DNA of 64,000 bases from an uncultured Microbulbifer sp. (GTDB taxonomy: Bacteria > Pseudomonadota > Gammaproteobacteria > Pseudomonadales > Cellvibrionaceae): positions 62,001 to 126,000 of the forward strand of contig NZ_CANNGQ010000001.1 in NCBI RefSeq assembly GCF_947504145.1. Reading direction: 5' to 3'. A program made the translations under genes and the position numbers. Below, piece by piece: positions 17,196 to 26,432 of the stretch (position 1 is the first letter of the stretch; each line of letters opens with the position of its first letter). The notes under the pieces are model-generated. The model searched no databases and was not told the origin of the DNA. It saw only the letters and a program-made list of their open reading frames with translations.

Positions 17196-18015
17196 ATTAA
17201 TTGATTTTGTCGCCCTCGAAACAGTTACCGGAAACGAACAAGCCAACAGGGCGGCTGTGAACTATCTATTTGCGCGCCTGCAAAAGCTGGGTTTTGATGT
17301 ACAGGTAAAGGGGGAGGCGCGGACCGATCAACCGCTGTTAGTGGCGCGGTATGGGGATTCCGGTGGGGCGCCCCTAGTCCTGTACAACCACTACGACGTG
17401 GAGCGTGTGCGCCCGCAGGAGGACTGGCAATCGCCGCCGTTTCAATTGACGGAGCGGGATGGTCGCCTGTGGGGGCGCGGTGTTGCCGACAACAAGGCTG
17501 TGCTTTTGGCCAGGCTTTCGGTGATTGAGTCGCGTGTGGCTCGGGGCGAGGCGCTGCCGAGCATGCTCTGGTTGATTCAGGGGGAGGAGGAAGTGGGTGC
17601 GCCGCTGGCCCACGAATTATTTCCGGATGAGCTGGCCCCATTCAAAAATAGTCTCTGCATTGAGGAGACCGGCTACTACCGCGATGGTGCGCCGTTGATA
17701 TTCCAGAAGGGCGAGGCGATAACTACTGGGAACGGCGAGTCATTGGTCGCTTCGCTTAACAGCATGCTGTACGACGGCAAGGCACGGGTAGAGACGCGCA
17801 CGCTATCCAAATTCGGCCCCTGCCCGCTGATCGAAAACCTCCCCGGTGGCAGTCTTTATTTGGGTTTTGGACCCAACGATTATTCGGCCCGTATTCACCG
17901 CGACAACGAATCCATCAGCTTGGAATTGCTTGAGCAATATTTCACGTTGTTTGATCGATTTTTGACCTGGTGTTCTAAATTAACTAGGGCGCTAGAGACA
18001 CCATGTGCGGCCTAG
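17173..18015 (+). CDS. M20-family metallohydrolase without lid domain
   Basis: 280 residues from a GTG with GAGG 6 nt upstream. The M20 di-zinc ligands and base are visible: H73 (NHYD), D106 (GVADNK), E138-E140 (GEEEVG), E164/E165 and H242 (IHRDNE). Typical M20 enzymes are 370-450 residues because a dimerisation/lid domain of about 110 residues is inserted before the last histidine; here that insert is absent. The enzyme should hydrolyse an amide or peptide bond, perhaps releasing an amino acid from a precursor. It overlaps its neighbours by 23 and 13 bp. The true substrate is unknown. Confidence 0.85.
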   Translation: MLTQYLDELIDFVALETVTGNEQANRAAVNYLFARLQKLGFDVQVKGEARTDQPLLVARYGDSGGAPLVLYNHYDVERVRPQEDWQSPPFQLTERDGRLWGRGVADNKAVLLARLSVIESRVARGEALPSMLWLIQGEEEVGAPLAHELFPDELAPFKNSLCIEETGYYRDGAPLIFQKGEAITTGNGESLVASLNSMLYDGKARVETRTLSKFGPCPLIENLPGGSLYLGFGPNDYSARIHRDNESISLELLEQYFTLFDRFLTWCSKLTRALETPCAA

Positions 18016-19520
18016 TATTGCTGTACGGCCCTCGTGCCGGCGAACGACTACCAAGATGCCTGCAACGGCTTGCCCACCGCGGCCCTGATGCCCAGTACCA
18101 CTGGAATAGCGGCGCTCTGAGCCTGGGTTTTGCCAGGCTGGCAATCAATGACAAATCCCATGCAGGGCGACAGCCTTACTGCGTTGGCAGCTATGTGGCA
18201 GCTATCAATGGCGAAATCTATAACGCCTCCGAGTTGCGGGAGCGTTATCAGCTGAAACTTGCATCCACTAACGATTGCCATGTAGTACCGGCCCTGGTGG
18301 AAAAGCTGGGCGTGGCAGCTTTGGGGAAGCTGGACGGATTCTTCGCCGGTGTTGTGTTTAATGAGCAAGACAACGGCTTGATTATCTTGCGCGATGCTAT
18401 GGGAAAAAAGCCGCTTTTTTGGGGGCGCTCGGGATCGGAGTGTTTTATCACCAGTGAACTCAAGGCTCTCGACCGAGTCGATGAGTTTGCGGCACTGCCA
18501 TCGGGCATCAGTCAAATCGATCTGAAAACCGGAAACTGTACGAAGCTTTGGACAATGCCGCCAGACTGCGAGCTCGAGACTAACCTTTCTACTCCGGTAG
18601 CTTTAGCCGCTGGTGTCAAACCTAGTGAGCTGCGCGCGTTGATAACTCGAGCGGTTGAAAAGCGCCTGCCGGCAGCTAGTGAGCCAGTTGGTGTGTTTCT
18701 GAGTGGAGGCCTGGATAGCTCGGCGATCGCTGCTCTGGTCAGTAACCTTCGTTCTGATGCCCGCTATTACTGCCTGAGCGCGCCTAGTGCTGGGGATGGC
18801 GACAATGCACGGCTGTTGGCAGATCACCTCAAGCTCAAGCAGGTGCGCTACTTGACCCTTCCCGACGGGGAGGCGCTGACAGAACTGATTCACAAGGTTG
18901 TCTACGTCACCGAAAGTTACAACCCGTCTGTCATTAGCAATGGCATCTGTACCTATCTGTTGGCGGAGGCCGCTCGCGAAGATGGACTGAAGTTGGTGTT
19001 GTCAGGTGAAGGGGCCGACGAATTGTTTGGTGGATATCATTACTACCGCAGAAATGATCCCTGGGCCGAAACACGTAACCAGCTTTTGGCGGATCTTCGC
19101 AACACTGAGTTGCGGCGTATCGACCTGACCGGTATGGCCCATGCCATTGAAACCCGCTGTCCTTTTCTCGACCGTGAAATCTGCACCTGGGCATTAGCTC
19201 TGTGTTTTGACGATCTTTACCGCTGGACCGACAGCGGCTGTATCAATAAAGCGGTGTTGCGTGAAGCCGTAAATGGACTATTGCCGGAACAGATATCCTT
19301 GCGCCGCAAGATCTCTTGTGATGTGGGCAGTGGAATGCGCGCATTGGTGGTTAGGCACCTACGTGAGAACGGATGCTCGGAACGGGAAGCGTTACGAAAA
19401 ATATGGTGCATGCACTTTTCGGACAGTTTCATTGGCGAAGATCATGAAGAACATCCGTATTTTTCTGCCTATCCGACTTTTGACGACATCATCGATCGGC
19501 GTGGTACCGATCACAAATGA
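18003..19520 (+). CDS. Asparagine-synthase-like glutamine-dependent amidotransferase
   Basis: 505 residues. It begins MCGLVLLYG, so Cys2 can serve as the class II glutaminase nucleophile after Met removal; HRGPDA and NGEIYN follow. The synthetase half has the ATP pyrophosphatase loop FLSGGLDSS and LSGEGADELFGGYHYYR. Such enzymes activate a carboxylate as an acyl-adenylate and transfer ammonia or another amine. In biosynthetic clusters AsnB homologues often act on substrates other than aspartate, forming amides or lactams. Overlaps with both neighbours (13 and 4 bp) indicate translational coupling. I place it in the cassette pathway rather than in general asparagine synthesis. Confidence 0.9.
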   Translation: MCGLVLLYGPRAGERLPRCLQRLAHRGPDAQYHWNSGALSLGFARLAINDKSHAGRQPYCVGSYVAAINGEIYNASELRERYQLKLASTNDCHVVPALVEKLGVAALGKLDGFFAGVVFNEQDNGLIILRDAMGKKPLFWGRSGSECFITSELKALDRVDEFAALPSGISQIDLKTGNCTKLWTMPPDCELETNLSTPVALAAGVKPSELRALITRAVEKRLPAASEPVGVFLSGGLDSSAIAALVSNLRSDARYYCLSAPSAGDGDNARLLADHLKLKQVRYLTLPDGEALTELIHKVVYVTESYNPSVISNGICTYLLAEAAREDGLKLVLSGEGADELFGGYHYYRRNDPWAETRNQLLADLRNTELRRIDLTGMAHAIETRCPFLDREICTWALALCFDDLYRWTDSGCINKAVLREAVNGLLPEQISLRRKISCDVGSGMRALVVRHLRENGCSEREALRKIWCMHFSDSFIGEDHEEHPYFSAYPTFDDIIDRRGTDHK

Positions 19521-20245
19521 TTAATCGCGAACTTTCGATCAGTGAAATCGAACAGATGATCTTGGACGAGTTTCAGGCCACACCTTTTCACAATCTATTT
19601 TATCTGGAGTGGTGTATCCCTTCTCGCGCACTAGGTGGGGGTACCTGCTCTGATAAGGTATTGGCGTTAAGGACTCGCTTACAGTGTGCCAATGTGAGCG
19701 CGCGACTGCACAATTCCTGGATCAACGACCAGCTCTGTCACCGAGTATTGGCCTTGGAGCTGGACGATGGTGTCTATTACGCGGATGTCGGCAATGGCTG
19801 GCCGAGCTTTCGCCTTTTTCCCGCCGACCGTGAAGTTCGTTATAAGGCTTTCGGTATCGTGTTTCAAACTCGCCTGCGTAATCAATTTCTAGATGTGTAT
19901 CAAATCAAAGAGGGCAGAGAGAGCTTGTCACAGAGTATACCGAAGCAGAAACAGCGGGAATCAGCGGTGATTTCGGCCATTAATCAACGTTTTAACGGAG
20001 AAATTTCTTACCCATTCCGTGCTGCATTGAGATATGCACAAGTCGTTGATGACGATTTTCTTTTCCTTAAAGGGGATGAGTTGCGAATTTATTCGGATCG
20101 GGCGATTACGCGTCGTATCCAAATATCGAACCGCACAAGTCAGTTGTCAGCCTTGCAAACCTATTTTGGTCTAGATCTGGAAGCGTGTGGATTATCTGAA
20201 AGTAAATTGAGATGTGGACGCGGCGCTTGGGGGTGTTCATCTTGA
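19517..20245 (+). CDS. Arylamine N-acetyltransferase-fold (transglutaminase-like) enzyme
   Basis: 242 residues. The Cys-His-Asp triad of the NAT family is recognisable: C44 in GGGTCSDK, H75 in CHRVLALEL, and D90 in YYADVGNGWPSF. The 15-residue His-Asp spacing is as in classical NATs. The usual RGGxC motif is changed to LGGGTC, so the acyl donor or acceptor may differ. NATs transfer acetyl from acetyl-CoA, or close amide bonds in some natural-product pathways. It starts with an ATGA overlap with the preceding gene. Base composition becomes more AT-rich from here to 22.7 kb. The role is inferred from motif and context only. Confidence 0.75.
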   Translation: MINRELSISEIEQMILDEFQATPFHNLFYLEWCIPSRALGGGTCSDKVLALRTRLQCANVSARLHNSWINDQLCHRVLALELDDGVYYADVGNGWPSFRLFPADREVRYKAFGIVFQTRLRNQFLDVYQIKEGRESLSQSIPKQKQRESAVISAINQRFNGEISYPFRAALRYAQVVDDDFLFLKGDELRIYSDRAITRRIQISNRTSQLSALQTYFGLDLEACGLSESKLRCGRGAWGCSS

Positions 20246-22743
20246 GAATATCCGTTGCCGTGATTATCGCAACCTCAATGCGACGTACTGATTTTTTGAT
20301 TGAGCGATCACTCCGATCTGTGTATGCACAGGAAGGGGTGAGCCCGTGGCGTATCTATGTGGTAGATGACAACGCGTGTGACGAAGAATATCTTTCGATC
20401 AGACAAAGGGTAAAAAGATTTCGCGAAGCATATTTCGCGTCGAAATTTCCCGGCGGTATACCTGATCACTGGTTCAAAACTGAGGTAATCCGAAATTCCC
20501 GAACTCGGGGACGTTCTGGGAGTGGTGCCTGGAATAGCGGTGCGATGGCAGCGTGGAGGAGTCGATCAACTAGCGAGCCACTCTATTTTGCTATTTTGGA
20601 TGACGATGATGAATGGTATCCGCAGTACTTGGCCAGCTGTTGCAGGCGAGTGGCTGAGGAAAATGTTACCGCAATGGCTGTTGTCTCTGCTTTCCATCGC
20701 TATGAACTTGGAGTGGATAAGCCGATTCATATTCTTCCAGAGCACCTGACGTTCGATGAATTTTTTATTGGCAACCCCGGCTGGCAGGGTAGTAATACAT
20801 TTATCGAAGCCGAAGCGTTTTGGCAGGCGGGGGGGTACGATGAATCCATGCCCAGTACTCAGGATCGAGATTTCGCGATTCGCGTACTGGAAGTAAGTAA
20901 ATTGCGTGGAAAGAAGATTCTGGTCAACGAATGGCCATTGCTTCGCCACCATGCACACACTGGCGAGCGGGTTACCCTCTGTCAGGTGGGTAAGCGCAAG
21001 GGGCTGGATCTTTTCTATGAAAAGTACGCGCCACGTATGGATGCGGAAACCCGAGAAGCCTCTTTTGAGAGAGCTGAGCGCCTATTTGGCTACCGCAGGC
21101 AGTGTTCCCCTAACGCCATTCCGCAAGCCGATAGCTACAAAACTTATGAAGATGAGCCGCCAGTGAAGTTGGTAATTGGTGTGACTTCATCCTGTGCGCG
21201 GAATGTGAGAAGCCAAATAACGTCTATCGAGCGGCAGATTCAGCAAGAGCAGAAGTTTGACGGACAGGTGCAGTATCTACTGTTAACTAACGGCGGTTGT
21301 GATGATGAAATAAAGGCTGCTTTACAGGAGGTTTACCCGAAAAATTTTTCTGTTCGTCTCGTGGATCTAGCTGAGCAGGAAAAACGCTATGCTTGCTTTC
21401 CTCACAGTTCTGTATTTGATTTCAGTGCAATTGGTCGGAAGTCAATAGCATTTTCTAGAAGCCTGCTTCATTTTTTTAGCTGGGAAGAGGCAAAAAAACA
21501 GGGATCCGACTGTAAGGTGTTAATACTTGATGATGACCTACAGTTCGAATCGCTCAGCATAGAAGACGGCACTCTGGGGAGCAGAAGGCTAAATTTTCTC
21601 GGGAAAATCAGCTCATTAATTCGAAATTCCGATGCGGACATCATTGTTTCTCCGTACTCGGATGCGCCGGCGTTACCGTTCTACAGCTCTCTACGTACAC
21701 AGCTTGTGGATGTTTACTATACGCTGCTAAATTTTTCGTCCGTAGCACCAGGGCAAGACTTTGATGCGGATATCCGTCAACTCCAAGAAGTGATCAATGG
21801 AGATGATTATTACTACGATTTTTCGTCTGCTCGTTTCGATCACCTGGAGTGCCCCGTCATATGGCAGCCGGATTCGGGGGCAGAAGGGAGTAAAGTTGCA
21901 GAAGTCTTTAGCGTGTTTCTCCGCGATATTCAATATCTGAACGAGCAGGCTAATATTAGTCGGCCACTGCTGGCTTCATCGAAAGCGTGGAATGAAACCG
22001 CTGGTAGTATTAGCTACAGGCGGGGCGGTATTGCATTGTACAGGAAGCTGTCTCTGCTTGTGGATGTTCCGAATCTGTCGGTGTCTATTGAAGTTGGCGA
22101 TTTATCGACGCAGGCCAGGCGAAGCGATTTTATTTCCGCGATTCATATGGTCAAAAATATGGGGGTGAAGATCGAAGAGGTCTCTCTTCCCTTGCGCCAT
22201 CATCGGCGGATACAGGAAGCTCCCTGCGAAATTAGTGCGACGAAATTGGCGGATGATATAGTCGGCTTATGTTTTTATCGGGTATTTTCTGAATTCTACG
22301 ATGGAAAATTCCCAAGTGAACCTAGGATACAAAGTCGGTTTCTAGGGATCGTGGATGACTATTTGGAGCTAATTGCCGTTAATCACCTTCGAGCTGATCA
22401 GTTGGTTCTTCAAATACGAGCGTTATTGTCAGAAAATCACTGGTGGATGAATCAATCACGAAGTGTTCATGGTGCGGAAATTGAGGCCGTGAATATGGCG
22501 CTCGATCTATTTCGCATTAATCACCTGAATGGTAATGTTGTTGAGCAAATCGGTAAGGTAAGGGAGATCACCAAGGGCTTCGACGTGGTATCCCAAATAC
22601 AACAATTGGTTCGGGTTTTCGCTAGAGAAGGGCTGGGTGGAGCAACGGCAGAGAGTAAATGTGAAGGAGCGTGGCCAGCTATCAACGGTACCCGCTTTGA
22701 GGATTTCGCAACTGAGGAAACACGGGTTGCTGCAGCCACATAG
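20212..22743 (+). CDS. Two-domain glycosyltransferase (GT-A/GT2-like)
   Basis: 843 residues from the ATG. A TTG at 20242 forms a TTGA overlap with the previous stop, has a G-rich stretch 8 nt upstream, and gives a more typical GT2 N-terminus (RISVAVIIATS); either start is possible. Domain 1 (about 10-280) is GT2-like with YVVDDN, the metal-binding run FAILDDDDEWY (around 130-133) and QDRDFAIRVLE. Domain 2 (about 330-620) resembles a second GT-A fold with VLILDDDLQFE near residue 440. The C-terminal about 200 residues are helical and unassigned. It would transfer sugars to the cassette product or to a macromolecule. Last cassette gene, with AT-rich coding sequence. Confidence 0.8.
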   Translation: MWTRRLGVFILRISVAVIIATSMRRTDFLIERSLRSVYAQEGVSPWRIYVVDDNACDEEYLSIRQRVKRFREAYFASKFPGGIPDHWFKTEVIRNSRTRGRSGSGAWNSGAMAAWRSRSTSEPLYFAILDDDDEWYPQYLASCCRRVAEENVTAMAVVSAFHRYELGVDKPIHILPEHLTFDEFFIGNPGWQGSNTFIEAEAFWQAGGYDESMPSTQDRDFAIRVLEVSKLRGKKILVNEWPLLRHHAHTGERVTLCQVGKRKGLDLFYEKYAPRMDAETREASFERAERLFGYRRQCSPNAIPQADSYKTYEDEPPVKLVIGVTSSCARNVRSQITSIERQIQQEQKFDGQVQYLLLTNGGCDDEIKAALQEVYPKNFSVRLVDLAEQEKRYACFPHSSVFDFSAIGRKSIAFSRSLLHFFSWEEAKKQGSDCKVLILDDDLQFESLSIEDGTLGSRRLNFLGKISSLIRNSDADIIVSPYSDAPALPFYSSLRTQLVDVYYTLLNFSSVAPGQDFDADIRQLQEVINGDDYYYDFSSARFDHLECPVIWQPDSGAEGSKVAEVFSVFLRDIQYLNEQANISRPLLASSKAWNETAGSISYRRGGIALYRKLSLLVDVPNLSVSIEVGDLSTQARRSDFISAIHMVKNMGVKIEEVSLPLRHHRRIQEAPCEISATKLADDIVGLCFYRVFSEFYDGKFPSEPRIQSRFLGIVDDYLELIAVNHLRADQLVLQIRALLSENHWWMNQSRSVHGAEIEAVNMALDLFRINHLNGNVVEQIGKVREITKGFDVVSQIQQLVRVFAREGLGGATAESKCEGAWPAINGTRFEDFATEETRVAAAT

Positions 22744-23071
22744 TTATTGTGGTCACAGTCTGTATAACTTGAAGGCTTCTAGCTAAGCTACCTGTTAACG
22801 GCGAGGGCTATTTGCAGCTTTAAGTCGCTGGCGGACCAGCGATAGCTGCCATCCCCCCTGAGCAGATGTCATGGGAGTCTGCCTACCATTCAGCGGTATA
22901 TACTGCTTTCTACTGCTTACCAAGCCCGACTGGCGGAGTAGGGCCAGTGGTTTAGGGAAGCCCAAGCATCAGCAAGTAGAAGGGGCCTGGCACACGAAGG
23001 GCTACCAAAAAATGTTGTAAGCCCGTCAGATTATAAAAAACGCACAATGATCAAATATAAGGCAAACAGGT
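22744..23071. other. Gap between cassette and hsdR with a hairpin
   Basis: 328 bp without a gene. TCGCTGG (22825-22831) and CCAGCGA (22836-22842) form a 7-bp stem with a 4-nt loop but no T-run. The stretch before hsdR is AT-rich and may hold an hsdR promoter. I find no remnant of the missing 3' part of the AlbA_2 gene. Confidence 0.45.
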
Positions 23072-26000
23072 ATGCGCTTTACTGAGGCTAAACTCGAACA
23101 GGCCATTATCCAGTTGCTGGAGCAGCAAGGTTACCCCTATACCCAAGGCAGCGCATTGGCGATCGCACCCAGTGAGGTGCTACTGAAAGACGACCTGCGG
23201 GCGTTTCTCAGCAAGCGCTATGCCGACGAAAAGATTACTACAGCAGAAATAGAAACAATAATTGCCGAACTGGAACGGCTGCCCGCTACGGATTTGTACG
23301 ACAGCAACAAAAAGATCCATAAGCGGGTGGCAGACGGTCTACTGCTCAAGCGAGAAGACCGGACCCAGAAAGATTTATATGTCCAGCTGATCGACTATAC
23401 GGGTCTGCCAGAGCAGCGTATCCCCGAAGAAGGGGAACTGGATACTCTGCTTACGGAAAAGCCCCCCACCTACGGTGAGCAAAACATCTACCGAGTTGTT
23501 AACCAACTTGAAATTGTCGGCAGCGAGAAGCGCATCCCTGATGCCGTTCTATATATCAACGGCCTGCCGCTGGTGGTGTTCGAGTTTAAAAGTGCGATTC
23601 GCGAAAACGCCACCATCTTCGACGCCTGGAAGCAATTGACTACTCGCTACGCTCGCGATATCCCTGAGCTGATGAAGTACAACGCTCTGTGTGTCATCTC
23701 GGATGGCGTAAACAACAAAATGGGTTCCGTGTTTGCGCCGTATGAATTTTTCTATGCCTGGCGAAAAATTAACGGGGACGAAACGGTCGAAAAGGACGGT
23801 ATCGACTCTCTGTATACGCTCATTCACGGACTGTTTGATAAGCGCCGCTTGCTGGATGTGATTCGGAATTTTATCTACTTCCCAGACGTATCTAACAGAG
23901 AGGAGAAAATCGTTTGCCGCTACCCGCAATACTATGCGGCAACCAAACTGCACCAGAATATCAAGCAGCAGCGTAAGCCCCAAGGTGACGGAAAGGGCGG
24001 AACCTACTTTGGTGCTACCGGTTGTGGCAAGAGCTTTACTATGCTGTTCCTGTCCCGCTTGTTGATGCGTGACGTGGAAATGGCGAGCCCTACGCTGGTA
24101 TTGATTACGGATCGCACCGACCTCGACGACCAACTCTCCGGTCAGTTTGTCAAAGCCAAGGGATTCATTGGTGATGACCTGATCGTCAGTGTCGAGAGCC
24201 GGTCAGAATTACGGAACCTTCTGGGTGGGCAGACTTCCGAAAGTGTCTTGGTTCCTCAAGGAAGGGCAAGCGGAGGGGTGTTCCTCACCACCATTCATAA
24301 ATTTACCGAAGACACAGAATTGCTGACGACCCGCTCCAATGTAGTGTGCATCAGTGACGAGGCCCACCGCAGCCAGATCAATCTCGACCAGAAGGTGCGA
24401 GTGACTGAAAAGGGGGTAAAGCGGACTTACGGGTTTGCTAAATACCTGCACGATTCTCTACCTAACGCCACCTATGTAGGCTTCACCGGTACCCCCATCG
24501 ATGCCACGCTGGACGTGTTTGGTCCGGTGGTGGATAGCTATACTATGACGGAATCCGTGAAAGACGAAATTACCGTGCGTATTGTGTATGAGGGGCGCGC
24601 GGCTAAGTTGATGCTGGACAACGACAAACTCAAGGAGATCGAAGAGTACTACGGGGAGTGTGCGGAAGCTGGCACTAGCGAATACCAGATCGAGGAGAGC
24701 AAAAAAACCAGCGCCAATATGAATGCGATCCTCGGTGATCCCGATCGAATCCGAGCGCTAGCGATTGATTTTGTCCACCACTATGAAAAGCGCCTGGAAG
24801 AGGGCGCCACTATCAAGGGCAAGGCGATGTTTGTGTGCAGCAGCCGCGAAATCGCCTACAGCTTCTGGCAGGAAGTGGTGGAGTTGCGCCCGCAGTGGAA
24901 TGACGTGTTGGCGGCAGAAGAGGGCTCGGAACTCTCGGACAAGGAGCGCAAAGAGATCAAGCCCATGGCCCGGATCAAGATGATCATGACCCGGGGCAAG
25001 GATGACGAAAAGGCACTCTATAACATGCTGGGTACCAAGGAGTACCAGAAGGAGCTGGACCGCCAGTTCAAGAATGCCAAATCGAATTTCAAGATCGCCA
25101 TTGTGGTGGATATGTGGCTCACAGGCTTCGATGTGCCCTTCCTCGATACGATCTATATCGACAAGCCGATCCAGCGGCACAACCTGATCCAGACTATCTC
25201 CCGCGTCAATCGTAAGTACGAGGGCAAGGACAAGGGCCTGGTGGTGGACTACATTGGCATCAAAAAGCAAATGAACCTGGCCCTGGCCTACTACAACAAG
25301 GCCGACCAGCAGAATATCGAGGAGATCGCCCAATCTGTAATTGTGGTCAAGGATCACCTGGATCTGTTGAGCAAGATCTTCCACAAGTTCGACAGCAAGC
25401 CCTACTTCATCGGTAGCCCGCTTGAGCAACTCAGCTGCCTTAATATGGCCGCGGAGTATGTGCAGCTCACCGACAAGATCGAAAAGCGCTTTATGGCGCT
25501 AGTAAAGCGTCTCAAGGCGGCCTACGACATCTGCTGTGGTTCTGAGGCCATCGGCCAGGCCGAACGCGACCTGATTCACTTTTACCTCGCGGTACGCTCG
25601 ATCGTGTTCAAGCTCACCAAGGGCGACGCCCCCGACTTGGCTCAGATGAATGCCCGAGTACGTGAGATGATCGCGGAGGCCCTCAAGGCCGACGGGGTGG
25701 AAGAAATCTTCAAGCTGGGTGAGGAAGACTCCGGTGAAACGGATATCTTCACTGACGATTACCTGGCCAAGATCGAAAAAATAAAGCTGCCCAACACCAA
25801 GATCAAGCTGCTGCAGAAGCTACTGGCCACGGCGATTGAGGACTTCAAGAAAATCAATAGGACCAAGGGGATGGATTTCTCCGAGAAGTTCCGCAAGCTG
25901 GTTGACCACTATAACGAGCGCAAGGAAGACGATGTGCTGGTGAGCGAGGTGCTGGAAGACTTCTCCGATGAGATTATTGATCTGATTCAGGCACTGAAGC

Positions 26001-26320
26001 AGGAAAAAGAATCCTTCGCCGATCTCGGTATCGATCTGGAGGAGAAAGCCTTTTACGACATCCTGAAAAAGCTGGCGATCAAATACGATTTCACCTACCC
26101 GGAAGACAAGCTGCTGGAGCTATCGAAGGCGGTGAAAAACGTGGTGGATGACAAAGCCAAGTACACCGACTGGAGCCAGCGTGACGATATCAAAGCAGAG
26201 CTGAAGGTGGGGTTGATTTTGCTGCTGGCTAAATATGGCTACCCGCCAGTTGACAGGGACGAGGTCTACAAGGAAATTTTTGAGCAGGCGGAGAATTTCA
26301 AGAAATACCGAGCCGCCTAG
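23072..26320 (+). CDS. hsdR: Type I restriction endonuclease, motor/nuclease subunit
   Basis: 1082 residues. N-terminal PD-(D/E)xK nuclease: PDAVLYINGLPLVVFEFKSA near residues 155-170. SF2 translocase motor: Walker A FGATGCGKSFT near 312-322, ISDEAHRS (DEAH) and GFTGTPID. A helical C-terminal region contacts the HsdM2HsdS core. Full length and intact, so restriction should be functional with hsdM and hsdS although it is separated from them by about 7.5 kb. Convergent with the replication gene that ends at 26,433. Confidence 0.97.
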   Translation: MRFTEAKLEQAIIQLLEQQGYPYTQGSALAIAPSEVLLKDDLRAFLSKRYADEKITTAEIETIIAELERLPATDLYDSNKKIHKRVADGLLLKREDRTQKDLYVQLIDYTGLPEQRIPEEGELDTLLTEKPPTYGEQNIYRVVNQLEIVGSEKRIPDAVLYINGLPLVVFEFKSAIRENATIFDAWKQLTTRYARDIPELMKYNALCVISDGVNNKMGSVFAPYEFFYAWRKINGDETVEKDGIDSLYTLIHGLFDKRRLLDVIRNFIYFPDVSNREEKIVCRYPQYYAATKLHQNIKQQRKPQGDGKGGTYFGATGCGKSFTMLFLSRLLMRDVEMASPTLVLITDRTDLDDQLSGQFVKAKGFIGDDLIVSVESRSELRNLLGGQTSESVLVPQGRASGGVFLTTIHKFTEDTELLTTRSNVVCISDEAHRSQINLDQKVRVTEKGVKRTYGFAKYLHDSLPNATYVGFTGTPIDATLDVFGPVVDSYTMTESVKDEITVRIVYEGRAAKLMLDNDKLKEIEEYYGECAEAGTSEYQIEESKKTSANMNAILGDPDRIRALAIDFVHHYEKRLEEGATIKGKAMFVCSSREIAYSFWQEVVELRPQWNDVLAAEEGSELSDKERKEIKPMARIKMIMTRGKDDEKALYNMLGTKEYQKELDRQFKNAKSNFKIAIVVDMWLTGFDVPFLDTIYIDKPIQRHNLIQTISRVNRKYEGKDKGLVVDYIGIKKQMNLALAYYNKADQQNIEEIAQSVIVVKDHLDLLSKIFHKFDSKPYFIGSPLEQLSCLNMAAEYVQLTDKIEKRFMALVKRLKAAYDICCGSEAIGQAERDLIHFYLAVRSIVFKLTKGDAPDLAQMNARVREMIAEALKADGVEEIFKLGEEDSGETDIFTDDYLAKIEKIKLPNTKIKLLQKLLATAIEDFKKINRTKGMDFSEKFRKLVDHYNERKEDDVLVSEVLEDFSDEIIDLIQALKQEKESFADLGIDLEEKAFYDILKKLAIKYDFTYPEDKLLELSKAVKNVVDDKAKYTDWSQRDDIKAELKVGLILLLAKYGYPPVDRDEVYKEIFEQAENFKKYRAA

Positions 26321-26385
26321 CGCACCCTGCGCAAGTGTGCATGGGCGGCCCCTTCTTCTACTACTTAGTTTTGCAAAATCAGCAG

Positions 26386-26404
26386 AAGCCCCCGTGAGCC
26401 GGGG
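26386..26404. terminator. GC-rich hairpin between convergent genes
   Basis: GCCCCCG (26386-26392) pairs with CGGGGGC (26398-26404) across a 5-nt loop. It is well placed between hsdR and the primase-helicase gene but lacks a T-run on either strand. Confidence 0.4.
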
Positions 26405-26432
26405 GCCTGAACCAGTTACTGTCGCACAATAA

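Noticed and set aside
18003..19520. Housekeeping asparagine synthetase asnB
   Set aside because: The motifs fit AsnB chemistry, but the overlaps with four unrelated enzymes in a mobile element argue for a specialised substrate.
12594..26320. BREX, DISARM or Pgl system
   Set aside because: The presence of a WYL regulator and methyltransferase prompted the idea, but no PglZ, BrxC/BrxL or DrmA/DrmB homologue is present; hsdM, hsdS and hsdR are clearly type I R-M.
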